A stretch of 64,000 bases of DNA. Origin: Chitinophaga flava. Its GTDB lineage: Bacteria > Bacteroidota > Bacteroidia > Chitinophagales > Chitinophagaceae. The notes below the pieces were generated by a model. It worked only from the letters and a program-made list of their open reading frames with translations, was not told the origin of the DNA and made no database searches. Made by a program: the position numbers and the translations under genes. This document shows positions 33,154 through 42,461 of the stretch, piece after piece (position 1 is the stretch's first letter; each line of letters starts with the position of its first letter). The stretch covers positions 1,054,001 through 1,118,000 of the forward strand of contig NZ_QFFJ01000001.1 in NCBI RefSeq assembly GCF_003308995.1, read 5' to 3'.

Positions 33154-34011
33154 TCACCGTTGTTGTCCGAAGTTTCTCGCCACATCATCTACCTGTAGCA
33201 AACCAGTGGGGTCAGACTGTGTTTTATATTCGCAGAATTTTTCAGCCCAGGTAGAAGTACGGATACGGAGAGGAGGATTTTCTGCGGCCACTACGCCGGC
33301 TACGAGCAGTGCTACCTCTTCGGCGGACTGATAGGAGGAAGAGCGGGATTCTCCGCTGGCAATATAAGATTCGAGCAACGGCTTGTAGGCATCTTCAAGG
33401 ATACCTCCGCTGCTGTTGACCTGTTTAAAAACATTATTTCTGAATTCGGTCCGGATACCGCCGGGTTCCACAATGGTGAACTTAACATTAAAAGCGGGTG
33501 TCACATAAGTGGCCAGCGCTTCTGTATACCCTTCCACAGCGAATTTGGCGGCACAGTAGAGTTCATTAAAGGGCTGTCCTACCAGCCCACCTACAGAACC
33601 GATGTTGATGATGTGCCCGCTGCGGGCCTGCCGCATATGGGGAAGTACTATTTTAGTACATCGTACCACACCCAGGAAATTGGTGTCCAGTACCTTTTGT
33701 ATTTCTTCCATGGAGGCCTGTTCCGTATTACGCACAAAACCGGCTCCGGCATTGTTGATCAGCACATCTATCTTTCCTTCATAGGCCAGCACGCGGTCTA
33801 CACAGGCATTAATCGTATCGATGTCCGACACGTCCAGCACGCTGACATCCAGTTTAACTTGCTGCGCAACGGCAGCATCCAGTAAAGCATAACGTTTATC
33901 GAAGTCTCTCATGGTAGCATACACCTTATAACCATTAGCAGCCAGTTGTAAGGCGGTATGCATACCCAGTCCGGTGGAAGTTCCGGTGATTAAAACGACA
34001 TTACCCTGCAT
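33154..34011 (-). CDS. Short-chain dehydrogenase/reductase (classical SDR)
   Basis: The 285-aa protein carries all classical SDR motifs: TGTSTGLG (10-17) for NAD(P) binding, NNAG (86-89), S139 (NIGSVGG), and Y152 and K156 (YCAAK) of the catalytic set. The arginine in ATMRDFDKR suggests NADPH preference. The substrate is unknown. It is divergent from the GntP permease gene and ends against the large inverted repeat at 32997-33149. Both flanks suggest a single-gene unit. Confidence 0.9.
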   Translation of the reverse strand: MQGNVVLITGTSTGLGMHTALQLAANGYKVYATMRDFDKRYALLDAAVAQQVKLDVSVLDVSDIDTINACVDRVLAYEGKIDVLINNAGAGFVRNTEQASMEEIQKVLDTNFLGVVRCTKIVLPHMRQARSGHIINIGSVGGLVGQPFNELYCAAKFAVEGYTEALATYVTPAFNVKFTIVEPGGIRTEFRNNVFKQVNSSGGILEDAYKPLLESYIASGESRSSSYQSAEEVALLVAGVVAAENPPLRIRTSTWAEKFCEYKTQSDPTGLLQVDDVARNFGQQR

Positions 34012-34104
34012 AAGTCCGGTATTTTTAAAGGGATGAACAACATCCTAAATATAATAAATTACACGCAGTATTACCGCAGACACCGGCAAACACCCGCATC
34101 ATAT

Positions 34105-34116
34105 CACGTTAACGTG
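34105..34116. promoter_or_regulatory. Perfect 12-bp palindrome, candidate operator
   Basis: CACGTTAACGTG is a perfect palindrome in the SDR/GntP divergent region. It resembles LacI-family operators, such as those of gluconate regulators, in having an inverted ACGTT half-site. No LacI-type gene is in the window. Confidence 0.4.
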
Positions 34117-34234
34117 TATACGTAGAAAACCAGCACTTGCAGAATACAACAATAATGGATATATTGTAAAATATCGATCAGCCATATTCATATCATAAAT
34201 ATCATCTGTTATCATACTTTATCACAGTCTTGGA

Positions 34235-35533
34235 TTGGTGGCAGGCATCGTCCTGATTATTATTCTGACAGCCAGGTACAGGATACATGCCTTCTTTGCC
34301 TTGCTGCTGGCCAGCATGCTGACAGGGCTGATTTTCGGACTCCCGGTAACGGATATACTCAGTACTATTAAGACAGGGTTCGGACAGATTATTGGTTCCC
34401 TCGGACTGCTGATCATATTGGGCACCACACTGGGCCTTATGCTCGAACATACCGGCAGCACCAGTGTGCTGGCGGCATATGTACTGCGTAAAACAGGTAC
34501 CGGACGTTCTCCACTGGCACTGAATATCATCGGGTATGTGGTTGGCATGCCTATCTTCTGCGATTCAGGGTTTATTGTACTCAGCGGCCTCAACAAAGCC
34601 ATGGCCGTACGTTCCGGCATCTCCATGCTGACCATGGCTTCTTCGCTGGCTACCGGCCTTTATGCGGTACATTGTATGATGCCGCCACATCCGGGTATTA
34701 TGGCGGCCACCGGCATCATTCAGGCAGATGTAGGCAAAGTGATGTTATACGGACTGCTGATAGCCCTGCCGGCATCGGCCTGCGGATATGCATGGTCGTT
34801 ATATGCCGGGCGCAAACTCCCTGCGCCAATTGTAGAAGCACCAGATATCACCATCCCTTCCGGACGCCTGCCCTCTGTAACCATGGCTATATTGCCGATC
34901 GCCGTACCCATACTACTGATAGCATTGCGCTCTTTTCTCGCACTGGAAAAAAAAACCTCTTCGCTGGCCATCCAGACACTCAATATACTCGGCATACCGG
35001 AAGTAGCCATCACTATCGGTATTATCCTCACCTTACTCAGTCTGCGTAACGGACAGGCCAGCAATGCCAGAAAAATACTAGTGGAAGGCGCAGAAAAGGC
35101 AGCAGGCATACTCGTAATCATCGGCGGCGGAGGCGCCTTCGGGGCCATACTGGCCAAAGCTGAACTGGGCAGACATATCGCGGAAAATCCGGCTATAACG
35201 GGCATGGGTATACTATTACCGTTCTTAATCACCGCCATCATCAAAACGGCGCAGGGCTCTTCTACCGTAGCTATCATCACAGCCGCTTCCCTCATACATC
35301 CTTTGTTGCCCGCACTGGGCCTCCATACGCCGGAAGGTAATATCCTGAGTGTACTGGCCATGGGCGCCGGCTCCATGATGGTATCCCACACTAATGACGC
35401 CTACTTCTGGGTCATATCCCGGTTCTCCGGACTGGAGATCAAAGACATGCTGCGTGTATATACTACGGCTACACTGATCATGGGCATTACCGCTATGGCT
35501 GGTGTATACCTCCTGTCGCTGCTCATCGGATAG
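34235..35533 (+). CDS. GntP-family gluconate/organic acid permease
   Basis: The protein (432 aa from the TTG at 34235) has about 12 hydrophobic segments and the GntP hallmarks: ALLLASMLTGLIFGLP, VVGMPIFCDSGFIVL and ALIMPPHPG-like HCMMPPHPGIMAA. Later, IIKTAQGSSTVAIITAAS and GSMMVSHTNDAYFWVISRF appear. These are H+ symporters for gluconate or related sugar acids in the inner membrane. The start is uncertain: no ATG occurs in frame between the stop at 34196 and about 34316, and the family's N-terminus begins near here, so TTG or GTG (34238) must be used. No gluconate kinase is adjacent. Confidence 0.85.
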   Translation: MVAGIVLIIILTARYRIHAFFALLLASMLTGLIFGLPVTDILSTIKTGFGQIIGSLGLLIILGTTLGLMLEHTGSTSVLAAYVLRKTGTGRSPLALNIIGYVVGMPIFCDSGFIVLSGLNKAMAVRSGISMLTMASSLATGLYAVHCMMPPHPGIMAATGIIQADVGKVMLYGLLIALPASACGYAWSLYAGRKLPAPIVEAPDITIPSGRLPSVTMAILPIAVPILLIALRSFLALEKKTSSLAIQTLNILGIPEVAITIGIILTLLSLRNGQASNARKILVEGAEKAAGILVIIGGGGAFGAILAKAELGRHIAENPAITGMGILLPFLITAIIKTAQGSSTVAIITAASLIHPLLPALGLHTPEGNILSVLAMGAGSMMVSHTNDAYFWVISRFSGLEIKDMLRVYTTATLIMGITAMAGVYLLSLLIG

Positions 35534-35647
35534 GATTACAGGAAGATGCCCACCCTGTATGAATTTTGGATGAAGGATGGATGAACGGTACAGACAAAAT
35601 TTTCAATAATTATTATTTTGTCGCCCAGACACAAACTACGCCACTTT

Positions 35648-38185
35648 ATGGACACCAGAAGGGACTTCCTGAAAAAATCATTGCTGTTATCCGGCGCGGC
35701 CGGCTTCTCCACCATCATGCCTGCCTCTATTCAGAAGGCGCTGGCCATAGATCCTACGCCGGGCAGCACCTGGCTCGATGCAGAACACATCGTCATCCTC
35801 ATGCAGGAAAACAGATCATTTGACCATTGCTTTGGAACCTTACAAGGTGTAAGAGGCTTTAATGATCCTAGGGCCATCCCTTTGCCCAACCTTAAACCGG
35901 TGTGGTTTCAGACAGATGATAAAGGTGATACCTACGCACCATTCCGGCTCGATATCAAAGACACGAAGATCACCTGGATGGGCTCCCTGCCACATTCCCG
36001 TGCCAGCCAGGTAGATGCTTATAATACCGGAAAACATGACCAGTGGCTGATTGCCAAAAGACCCGGCAACAAACAATATGCACACATGCCACTCACCCTG
36101 GGTTATTTTACAAGGGAAGACCTTCCCTTCAACTACGCCATGGCTGATGCTTTCACGATATGCGACCAGCATTTCTGCTCCGGCATGACCAGCACCACAC
36201 CTAACCGCTCCTTCTTCTGGACTGGCAAAATTACCAGTAAAGAAGACGGGCGCGCTAAAGTCAACATCCGCAACGACGACTTCAGCTACGGCAAACTCAC
36301 CTGGAAAACATTCCCGGAAATGCTGGAAGAAAACAATGTATCCTGGAAATTTTATCAGAACGATCTCAGCTGCGGCGGTGGCTTCAAAGGAGAAGAAAGA
36401 GCCTGGCTGGCCAACTTCGGTTGCAACCTCCTCGAATTCTTCGAAGCCTATCACGTGAAATTTTCCTCCCGCCATATTCAGACACTACTCAAACAAGTAG
36501 ATACCCTGCCGGATGAAATCAACAAACTCATGGAAGCTACTCCTTCGTCAGATGAAGCGGCCAGGAAAATACGTGCAGACATCGCCAAAAAACAGGAAGT
36601 GCTCGACAATGCCACCAAAGAGCTGCTGAAATGGAATAAGGAAAGTTTTGATCAGTTATCTGATCATCAAAAAAATCTCTACAAAAATGCATTTGTAATC
36701 AACAGCGCTGACCCCAACTTCAGGACTGTTACCACTTTCCAGTATACTGATGATGGCAACGACCGTAAGGTGACCGTCCCTGCCGGCGATATCCTTTACC
36801 AGTTCAGAAAAGATGTACAGGACGGTAAACTGCCTGCTGTCTCCTGGCTGGCAGGTCCGCAAAATTTCTCCGACCACCCCAGCGCTCCCTGGTATGGCGC
36901 CTGGTATGTATCAGAGATCATGGACATCCTCACCAGCAACCCCGAAGTATGGAAGAAAACCATCTTCATCGTTACCTATGATGAAAACGACGGCTACTTC
37001 GACCACGTACCTCCCTTCTCCATCCCTGATGAAAACAAGCCAGAGACAGGCAAATGTTCTGCAGGCATAGATACTGAAGTGGAACATGTACGACTGGAAA
37101 ATGAATTATTACAAGGCATCCATAAAAAACAGGCCCGCGAAGCACCTATAGGCCTTGGTTTCAGGGTTCCTTTGATCATCGCTTCTCCCTGGAGTCGCGG
37201 CGGCAAAGTATGTTCACAGGTATTTGATCATACGTCTACATTACAATTCCTGGAAACATATGTCAACCGCAAGTACGGTAAAAAGATCCACGTGGATAAT
37301 ATCAGTCAGTGGAGACGGACCATCTGCGGCGATCTCACTGCAGTGTTCAGTCCTTTTACAGCTAAAACTGAAAAACTGCCTTTTCTGAATAAGGAGAAGT
37401 TTGTGCAGCATATTTACAATGCACAGTTCAAAGCCGCGCCAGGTGGGTTTAAGAAAATAACAGACCAGCAGCTGGAACGTGTGATCAGCAACCCCGAGGC
37501 CAACGACCTCATGGCGCCACAGGAAAAAGGAGTACGGCCTTCACCGGCGTTGCCATATGAATTGTATGCAGATGCCCAGTGGCTGCCCGGCAAACAACAG
37601 GTGGAAATCAGTTTTGCTGCCGGTAACACCGTATTTGGTTCAGCCTCGGCTGGTGCGCCTTTCACTGTTTTTGCACCGGTAGCATACAAAGATGATAAAG
37701 GGAATACGGAAGTATCCCGCAACTGGTCTTTCGCCGTAAAAGCCGGTGATAGCATCCGGTATCAGTGGCCAGTAACGGCTTTCGAAGCGGGCACCTATCA
37801 TTTGCATCTTCATGGCCCCAATGGCTTCTTCCGGGCTTTCAAGGGCAACCACGATGATCCGGCAGCACAGATAACGTGCACGCATGAACGTAATAATACC
37901 ACCGGCAAACTCACCGGCAATGTAATCGTCAATATTACCGGCACAGCTGCAACACCACTTAATATTACCATCCGCGACAATGCCTATAAAAATAAAAGCA
38001 TCAGCCGTAGCATTGCTGCCAACGGCAACGCCGCCATCCTGCTACCCTTGCAAGCCAGCAACGGATGGTACGATTTCAGTATTCTTATCAACGGCTTCAG
38101 CATGTTTGAAAGAAGATATGCCGGCCGCGTAGAAACCGGTAAGGAAGGCATCACCGACCCATACATGGGCAGGGCTATATCCTGA
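35648..38185 (+). CDS. Phosphocholine-specific phospholipase C, Tat-exported
   Basis: The 845-aa protein starts at MDTRRDFLKKSLLLSGAAG, a twin-arginine signal. The phosphoesterase domain opens with HIVILMQENRSFDHCFGTL (about 45-63), has TPNRSFFWTG in the middle, and ends with SPWSRGGKVCSQVFDHTSTL. Two C-terminal beta domains of the DUF756 type follow (about 640-845). Such enzymes cleave phosphatidylcholine or sphingomyelin to phosphocholine and diacylglycerol or ceramide outside the inner membrane. The ATG at 35648 is selected because it opens the Tat signal. A small gene follows 45 bp later. Confidence 0.9.
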   Translation: MDTRRDFLKKSLLLSGAAGFSTIMPASIQKALAIDPTPGSTWLDAEHIVILMQENRSFDHCFGTLQGVRGFNDPRAIPLPNLKPVWFQTDDKGDTYAPFRLDIKDTKITWMGSLPHSRASQVDAYNTGKHDQWLIAKRPGNKQYAHMPLTLGYFTREDLPFNYAMADAFTICDQHFCSGMTSTTPNRSFFWTGKITSKEDGRAKVNIRNDDFSYGKLTWKTFPEMLEENNVSWKFYQNDLSCGGGFKGEERAWLANFGCNLLEFFEAYHVKFSSRHIQTLLKQVDTLPDEINKLMEATPSSDEAARKIRADIAKKQEVLDNATKELLKWNKESFDQLSDHQKNLYKNAFVINSADPNFRTVTTFQYTDDGNDRKVTVPAGDILYQFRKDVQDGKLPAVSWLAGPQNFSDHPSAPWYGAWYVSEIMDILTSNPEVWKKTIFIVTYDENDGYFDHVPPFSIPDENKPETGKCSAGIDTEVEHVRLENELLQGIHKKQAREAPIGLGFRVPLIIASPWSRGGKVCSQVFDHTSTLQFLETYVNRKYGKKIHVDNISQWRRTICGDLTAVFSPFTAKTEKLPFLNKEKFVQHIYNAQFKAAPGGFKKITDQQLERVISNPEANDLMAPQEKGVRPSPALPYELYADAQWLPGKQQVEISFAAGNTVFGSASAGAPFTVFAPVAYKDDKGNTEVSRNWSFAVKAGDSIRYQWPVTAFEAGTYHLHLHGPNGFFRAFKGNHDDPAAQITCTHERNNTTGKLTGNVIVNITGTAATPLNITIRDNAYKNKSISRSIAANGNAAILLPLQASNGWYDFSILINGFSMFERRYAGRVETGKEGITDPYMGRAIS

Positions 38186-38230
38186 TTTATGGAATCCGGG
38201 CACCTGCATGCATCCTGTAATTAAAATCAG

Positions 38231-39001
38231 ATGAGACTGTTTCTTTTAATCCCTTTCATCATGACAAGTATACAGGCATTCAGTCAGGGGCCCGGCTCCC
38301 CTCTTCCGGAACTTACCCGCTACGATTCCCTGGGAACGGGCATTTTACAGGTAAGCTTCGAAGAAAAAATTCCACTATATGCCAGTGCAGATGCTACAAT
38401 TCCTTTCGACACCCTGGAAATAAAGCGCCGCGCAGATGGCAGCACTGCTTTTCTCACACGAGTGCTGAAAAATAAACTGCTCCCCTACCAGCTGTCACAG
38501 GGTGACACCCATGAGAGTGGTCGTCGCCATATCAATATGGGCCTGATTTCTTTTCCGCCAGTACTGCAATTCAGAGTGATACAGGCCACTGCACATCATT
38601 TTCAGGTGATCATCAACGAAAAGGAAAACCTCACCTGCTTTATCTATATCAATCCGAAATATGCATTGTACAAAACATTGGCGCAGAAAGAACAAACCGA
38701 AGCTCCATACAATCCCTGCTGGTATCTCTACGAAACATGGGAACATTTTCTGCAACGCGCCTATATTGTAAGTACCAAACCCAACACCACTTTCTACGCT
38801 GCTCCCAATGGAAAAACGATTCCTTTCCCATCTATGCAGGATGGCTGCAGGGAATGTTTTCATGTGGCCCGCGTTAAAGGAGAATGGGCCGAATTGATAG
38901 ACAGACAGGATTATAGCAGAAAGAAGCCAGCCTATGGTTGGGTTAAATGGCAGAACGGTAAGGCGCTGGAAGTATCGGTGATGGAGTTTGGATACGAATA
39001 A
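38231..39001 (+). CDS. Secreted hypothetical protein with SH3-like C-terminus
   Basis: The 256-aa protein starts at MRLFLLIPFIMTSIQAFSQ, a signal peptide. The C-terminal region (FYAAPNGKTIPF..., then GEWAELID and YGWVKWQNGK, about 190-245) resembles a bacterial SH3 fold. Two cysteines (DGCRECF) lie between. It is likely periplasmic. It follows the phospholipase C gene by 45 bp on the same strand and may be co-transcribed. The function is unknown. Confidence 0.6.
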   Translation: MRLFLLIPFIMTSIQAFSQGPGSPLPELTRYDSLGTGILQVSFEEKIPLYASADATIPFDTLEIKRRADGSTAFLTRVLKNKLLPYQLSQGDTHESGRRHINMGLISFPPVLQFRVIQATAHHFQVIINEKENLTCFIYINPKYALYKTLAQKEQTEAPYNPCWYLYETWEHFLQRAYIVSTKPNTTFYAAPNGKTIPFPSMQDGCRECFHVARVKGEWAELIDRQDYSRKKPAYGWVKWQNGKALEVSVMEFGYE

Positions 39002-39040
39002 ACCCCAGGGCCGAAAAACATCAACCCCGGGGCAGGGGCG

Positions 39041-40039
39041 CTATACATTCATCGTTACTGTAGCGCCTTTTTTCTTTTTGCTTTCATCAGCAGCTTCCAT
39101 GAAAGCCATCATTTCAATTGTTTCTTCCGGCTTCACTGGAGGAATACCTGTCTGGAAGAAGGCAGTGATCTGCAATACCAGTGGTTGATAAGAGCTGAAG
39201 TCGCCGATAGGCGCTATACCTTTTTCTCCGAAAGCATGACCACCAAAGCCATAAGGTCCTTTGCGGACGCCTCTCAGCGTACCTATGCGGCCATCCTTCC
39301 ATACACCCGTTACCACATCCATATCTTCGGAAGTAATGCGGGTCACACGATGACAGCCGGTACCCATCAGGGCAAACAACATCTCCACACCATGGATGCC
39401 GTACCAGAAAAGGTCCGGATGTGTTTTTTCAGTGGGCGACGGCGTATATACATCCGCCCCGGTGACCTTCCCGATTTTTCCTTGTGCCACTTGTTGTATG
39501 CTATCGATGAAACGCAGTGCAGAAGAGGAAAACACCGGCACCTTATATTTTTCAGCCGCCTTAAAAATAGCCCGGGTATCCGCCAGTGAAGCAGCAATAG
39601 GCTTGTCGATAAACACACGTTTGCCGGCTTTAAACACCGGAAGCGCCTGTTCCAGATGCACACGGCCATCGTTGGACTCCAGTAAGATCACATCTGTTTT
39701 TTCCAGCAGCGCAGCGATAGAGTCAACGATCTCTATGCCCAACTCCTTTATCTTAGCCAGATTACCGGGTACCATTTCCAGACTGGAAGTAATGTCTTTA
39801 CTGCCTTGTACATAAGCCGCCGTCACTTTAAAGCCGTTGTAGGCCGGATCTGCATTGACAGCATTCAGCATCTTAGAGAACTCCACACTATGAGAAGTAT
39901 CTAATCCTATGATGCCTACACGTTTTCCTGGTGTTGCCGGTGTGCCCGCAAACAGGGAGCTGGCCCGGCCTGCAAGACCGAGCCCTACACCCGTGATTGT
40001 CGCTGTTCTTATAAATTTTCTTCTATCGTATGATGACAT
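39041..40039 (-). CDS. Gfo/Idh/MocA-family oxidoreductase, Tat-type signal
   Basis: The 332-aa protein starts MSSYDRRKFIRTATITGVG, a twin-arginine signal. A Rossmann domain (KRVGIIGLDTSHSVEF, about 39-54) and the family lysine in VFIDKPIAA (K145) follow. This suggests a periplasmic sugar oxidoreductase that may carry tightly bound NAD(P). It is the last gene of the minus-strand SusC/D operon, 22 bp after another oxidoreductase of the same superfamily. The pair probably oxidises or reduces the sugar imported or produced by this locus; the substrate is unknown. Confidence 0.85.
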   Translation of the reverse strand: MSSYDRRKFIRTATITGVGLGLAGRASSLFAGTPATPGKRVGIIGLDTSHSVEFSKMLNAVNADPAYNGFKVTAAYVQGSKDITSSLEMVPGNLAKIKELGIEIVDSIAALLEKTDVILLESNDGRVHLEQALPVFKAGKRVFIDKPIAASLADTRAIFKAAEKYKVPVFSSSALRFIDSIQQVAQGKIGKVTGADVYTPSPTEKTHPDLFWYGIHGVEMLFALMGTGCHRVTRITSEDMDVVTGVWKDGRIGTLRGVRKGPYGFGGHAFGEKGIAPIGDFSSYQPLVLQITAFFQTGIPPVKPEETIEMMAFMEAADESKKKKGATVTMNV

Positions 40040-40061
40040 AAGCTATTGTTTAATGTTGAAT

Positions 40062-41255
40062 TTAACGGGTGATCTCCACGATCTTTCCGCTTTGTTTTTC
40101 TTTTAATATCAGTTTGGTACTGCCGAAATGTGTTTTTTCTTCTTTGATGAGATAATGATGCTCATCATATTCTACCAGTGTATTGCCTTTGGCAACACCT
40201 TCCTGACCTCTCCATACCTCCAGCTGTACCGGCTCCCATTGTTTGCTGGCGGCGCTTTTATAGGCTGCGTCCAGAATAGCATTCACTACATAACCATCGT
40301 AGAATGTTTCGCGGGGTTGTTTGTTTTGTTCGATGGCATTAAACATGTCGGCAAACATATGATTGTATCCGAGGTCATTCAACTCATCTCCTACCGGAAA
40401 CAACCAACCAGAATTGCTTTCCGCTTTCTCTGCTACATAATCTGCTCCCTTACCGGTGGTGAACATATCAAAACCCGTACGTAGGAAGCTGTTCAGCCAG
40501 ATGGTACCTTCTGTGCCCATTACTTCATCACGCAGGTCGAGGCCACCGCGGAAAGTCCAGCTTACTTCAAACTGGCCAATGGCGCCGTTTTCATACCTTA
40601 TCAGCCCGATAGCATGATCTTCTGCATCTATTGGTTTTACCTGTGTATCGGCCCAGCACATTACTTCTACCGGCCTGATATCTTTTCCGATAAAGCTGCG
40701 GCCTATCTCCACGCAATGACAGCCCAGGTCGAGGATACAGCCGCCGCCGGCCTGTTCCTTGTCCCAGAACCATTCGCTGTGCGGACCAGGATGTGTTTCT
40801 CTGGACTTGGCCCAGAGAATACGGCCTAACGCTCCCGCCTGTACGCTTTGTAACGCTTTGGAGAATTTTGGCGTATACACCAGGTCTTCCATATAACCAT
40901 GGAAGATGCCTGCCTTTTCTACTGCTTCCAGCATTCTCTTTGCTTCCTGGGCATTACGGCCCAGCGGCTTCGTACAGATCACCGCCTTCTTAGCCTTGCA
41001 GCAGGCCAGCACTGCCGCCTCATGCAGATTGTTGGGCAGCGCAATACATACTACGTCCACCTCCGGATGATTGATCGCCTCTTCCATCTCCACTGTCCAG
41101 TGAGGTGTATTATAATCTGCAGCAAACTTCTTCGCGCTCTCTTCACGGCGTGAATAGACGCTCACAATACGATCTTTACTTCTTTGGCCATGGATAGAAT
41201 CAGCATAAAAACGGCCGATGAAACCCGAGCCTAGCATGGCAATTTTTCTTCCCAT
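40062..41255 (-). CDS. Gfo/Idh/MocA-family oxidoreductase (cytosolic)
   Basis: The 397-aa protein has the nucleotide-binding start KIAMLGSGFIGRFYADSI, the catalytic-lysine motif VICTKPLGRNAQEAKRM (K95), and GGGCILDLGCHCVEIGR, which holds the conserved aspartate and histidine. There is no signal peptide. It lies between the MFS transporter gene (11 bp upstream) and the Tat-type oxidoreductase gene (22 bp downstream). It is probably an inositol- or sugar-dehydrogenase-like enzyme acting on the transported substrate. Confidence 0.88.
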   Translation of the reverse strand: MGRKIAMLGSGFIGRFYADSIHGQRSKDRIVSVYSRREESAKKFAADYNTPHWTVEMEEAINHPEVDVVCIALPNNLHEAAVLACCKAKKAVICTKPLGRNAQEAKRMLEAVEKAGIFHGYMEDLVYTPKFSKALQSVQAGALGRILWAKSRETHPGPHSEWFWDKEQAGGGCILDLGCHCVEIGRSFIGKDIRPVEVMCWADTQVKPIDAEDHAIGLIRYENGAIGQFEVSWTFRGGLDLRDEVMGTEGTIWLNSFLRTGFDMFTTGKGADYVAEKAESNSGWLFPVGDELNDLGYNHMFADMFNAIEQNKQPRETFYDGYVVNAILDAAYKSAASKQWEPVQLEVWRGQEGVAKGNTLVEYDEHHYLIKEEKTHFGSTKLILKEKQSGKIVEITR

Positions 41256-41266
41256 ATAAAAATGTT

Positions 41267-42457
41267 TTATTGTTTATCATCTCTGAACAAAAAAATAAAT
41301 AGCAGCAGGAAAATACCGGTGATAGCAGCAGGTACCAGCCAGATACTACGCCAATCGTAATGCAAAACGGCTGTCTGTAAATAGCTGAAGCGCCCTGCTA
41401 CAAACCCCGACACATAGGAGCCTATCAGCATGCCCAGGCCATAGGTGGCAAAAGTGATCAGCCCCTGTGCCGCATTCCTGATGTTGTCGCCTGCCTTACG
41501 ATCGGTATAGATCTGTCCTGTCACGAAAAAGAAATCGTAACACATACCATGTAATGCAATGCCTCCGTATAGCATCCAGGCGCCAGCACCACTGTCGCCA
41601 TAAGCGAACAATACATAACGCAGTATCCAGCAGAACATGCCCAGCAACAGCATCCGCTTAACACCCAATCGCGAAAACAGGAACGGCATCAGCAGCATAA
41701 AAAGAAATTCCGATACCTGTCCCAGCGTCATCTTGCCGGCAGCATTGGCCATACCAGCATGATTGAGGAATGGATTGGTAAAACTGTAGTAAAACGCCAG
41801 TGGTATACATACCGCCACCGCAGTGATAAAGAAGATGCCGTAGGCACGTCCTTTCAACAGTACCAGCGCATCCAGTCCCAGTATATCAGACAAGCACACC
41901 TCTTTTTTCACCGATTGTGAGGAGGGCAGAAAAAAGCTGTATATGCCCAACAGCAGTGAACTGGCGGCAGCGATACGGAAAGTGGCGGCAGTCGTTTCCA
42001 CCCCGGCGAAACCAATAAGCAGCCCCGCCAGTATCCATCCTACGGTACCGAATACACGTACAGAAGGAAACTCCCTGCCCGCATCCTGCATCTGGCGGAA
42101 GGAGATCGAATTGGCCAGCGACATAGTGGGCATATACAATAACGTATACAACAGAATCAGCCACCAGAAGCTGCTAAAGTCCTGTACTCCACTGATCAGG
42201 TATAAGGTGGCCGCACCTGCCAGATGCAACACTCCCAGCACTTTCTGTGCAGCGAAAAAACGGTCCGCTATCAGCCCCACAAAAAATGGGGAGATAATGG
42301 CAGCTATAGACAGGTTGGCATAGGCTGCCCCTACCTGCACCGCATCCGCTTTTAAAGCGGTAATGAGGTAAGTGCCCATGGTCACATACCAGGCTCCCCA
42401 GGTAAAATACTCCAGCAGCATCAGGACAGACAATCGCAAACGTACGGATGCGGTCAT
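41267..42457 (-). CDS. MFS transporter, nucleoside:H+ symporter (NupG-like) family
   Basis: The 396-aa inner-membrane protein has about 12 hydrophobic helices. It starts with LRLSVLMLLEYFTWGAWYVT, typical of the Nuc_H_symport family, followed by SIAAIISPFFVGLIADRFF. Members in Bacteroidota SusC/D loci usually move sugars or sugar lactones rather than nucleosides, so the substrate is left open. It is 4 bp downstream of the large dehydrogenase fusion and 11 bp upstream of an oxidoreductase gene, well inside the operon. Confidence 0.85.
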   Translation of the reverse strand: MTASVRLRLSVLMLLEYFTWGAWYVTMGTYLITALKADAVQVGAAYANLSIAAIISPFFVGLIADRFFAAQKVLGVLHLAGAATLYLISGVQDFSSFWWLILLYTLLYMPTMSLANSISFRQMQDAGREFPSVRVFGTVGWILAGLLIGFAGVETTAATFRIAAASSLLLGIYSFFLPSSQSVKKEVCLSDILGLDALVLLKGRAYGIFFITAVAVCIPLAFYYSFTNPFLNHAGMANAAGKMTLGQVSEFLFMLLMPFLFSRLGVKRMLLLGMFCWILRYVLFAYGDSGAGAWMLYGGIALHGMCYDFFFVTGQIYTDRKAGDNIRNAAQGLITFATYGLGMLIGSYVSGFVAGRFSYLQTAVLHYDWRSIWLVPAAITGIFLLLFIFLFRDDKQ

Positions 42458-42461
42458 GTGA

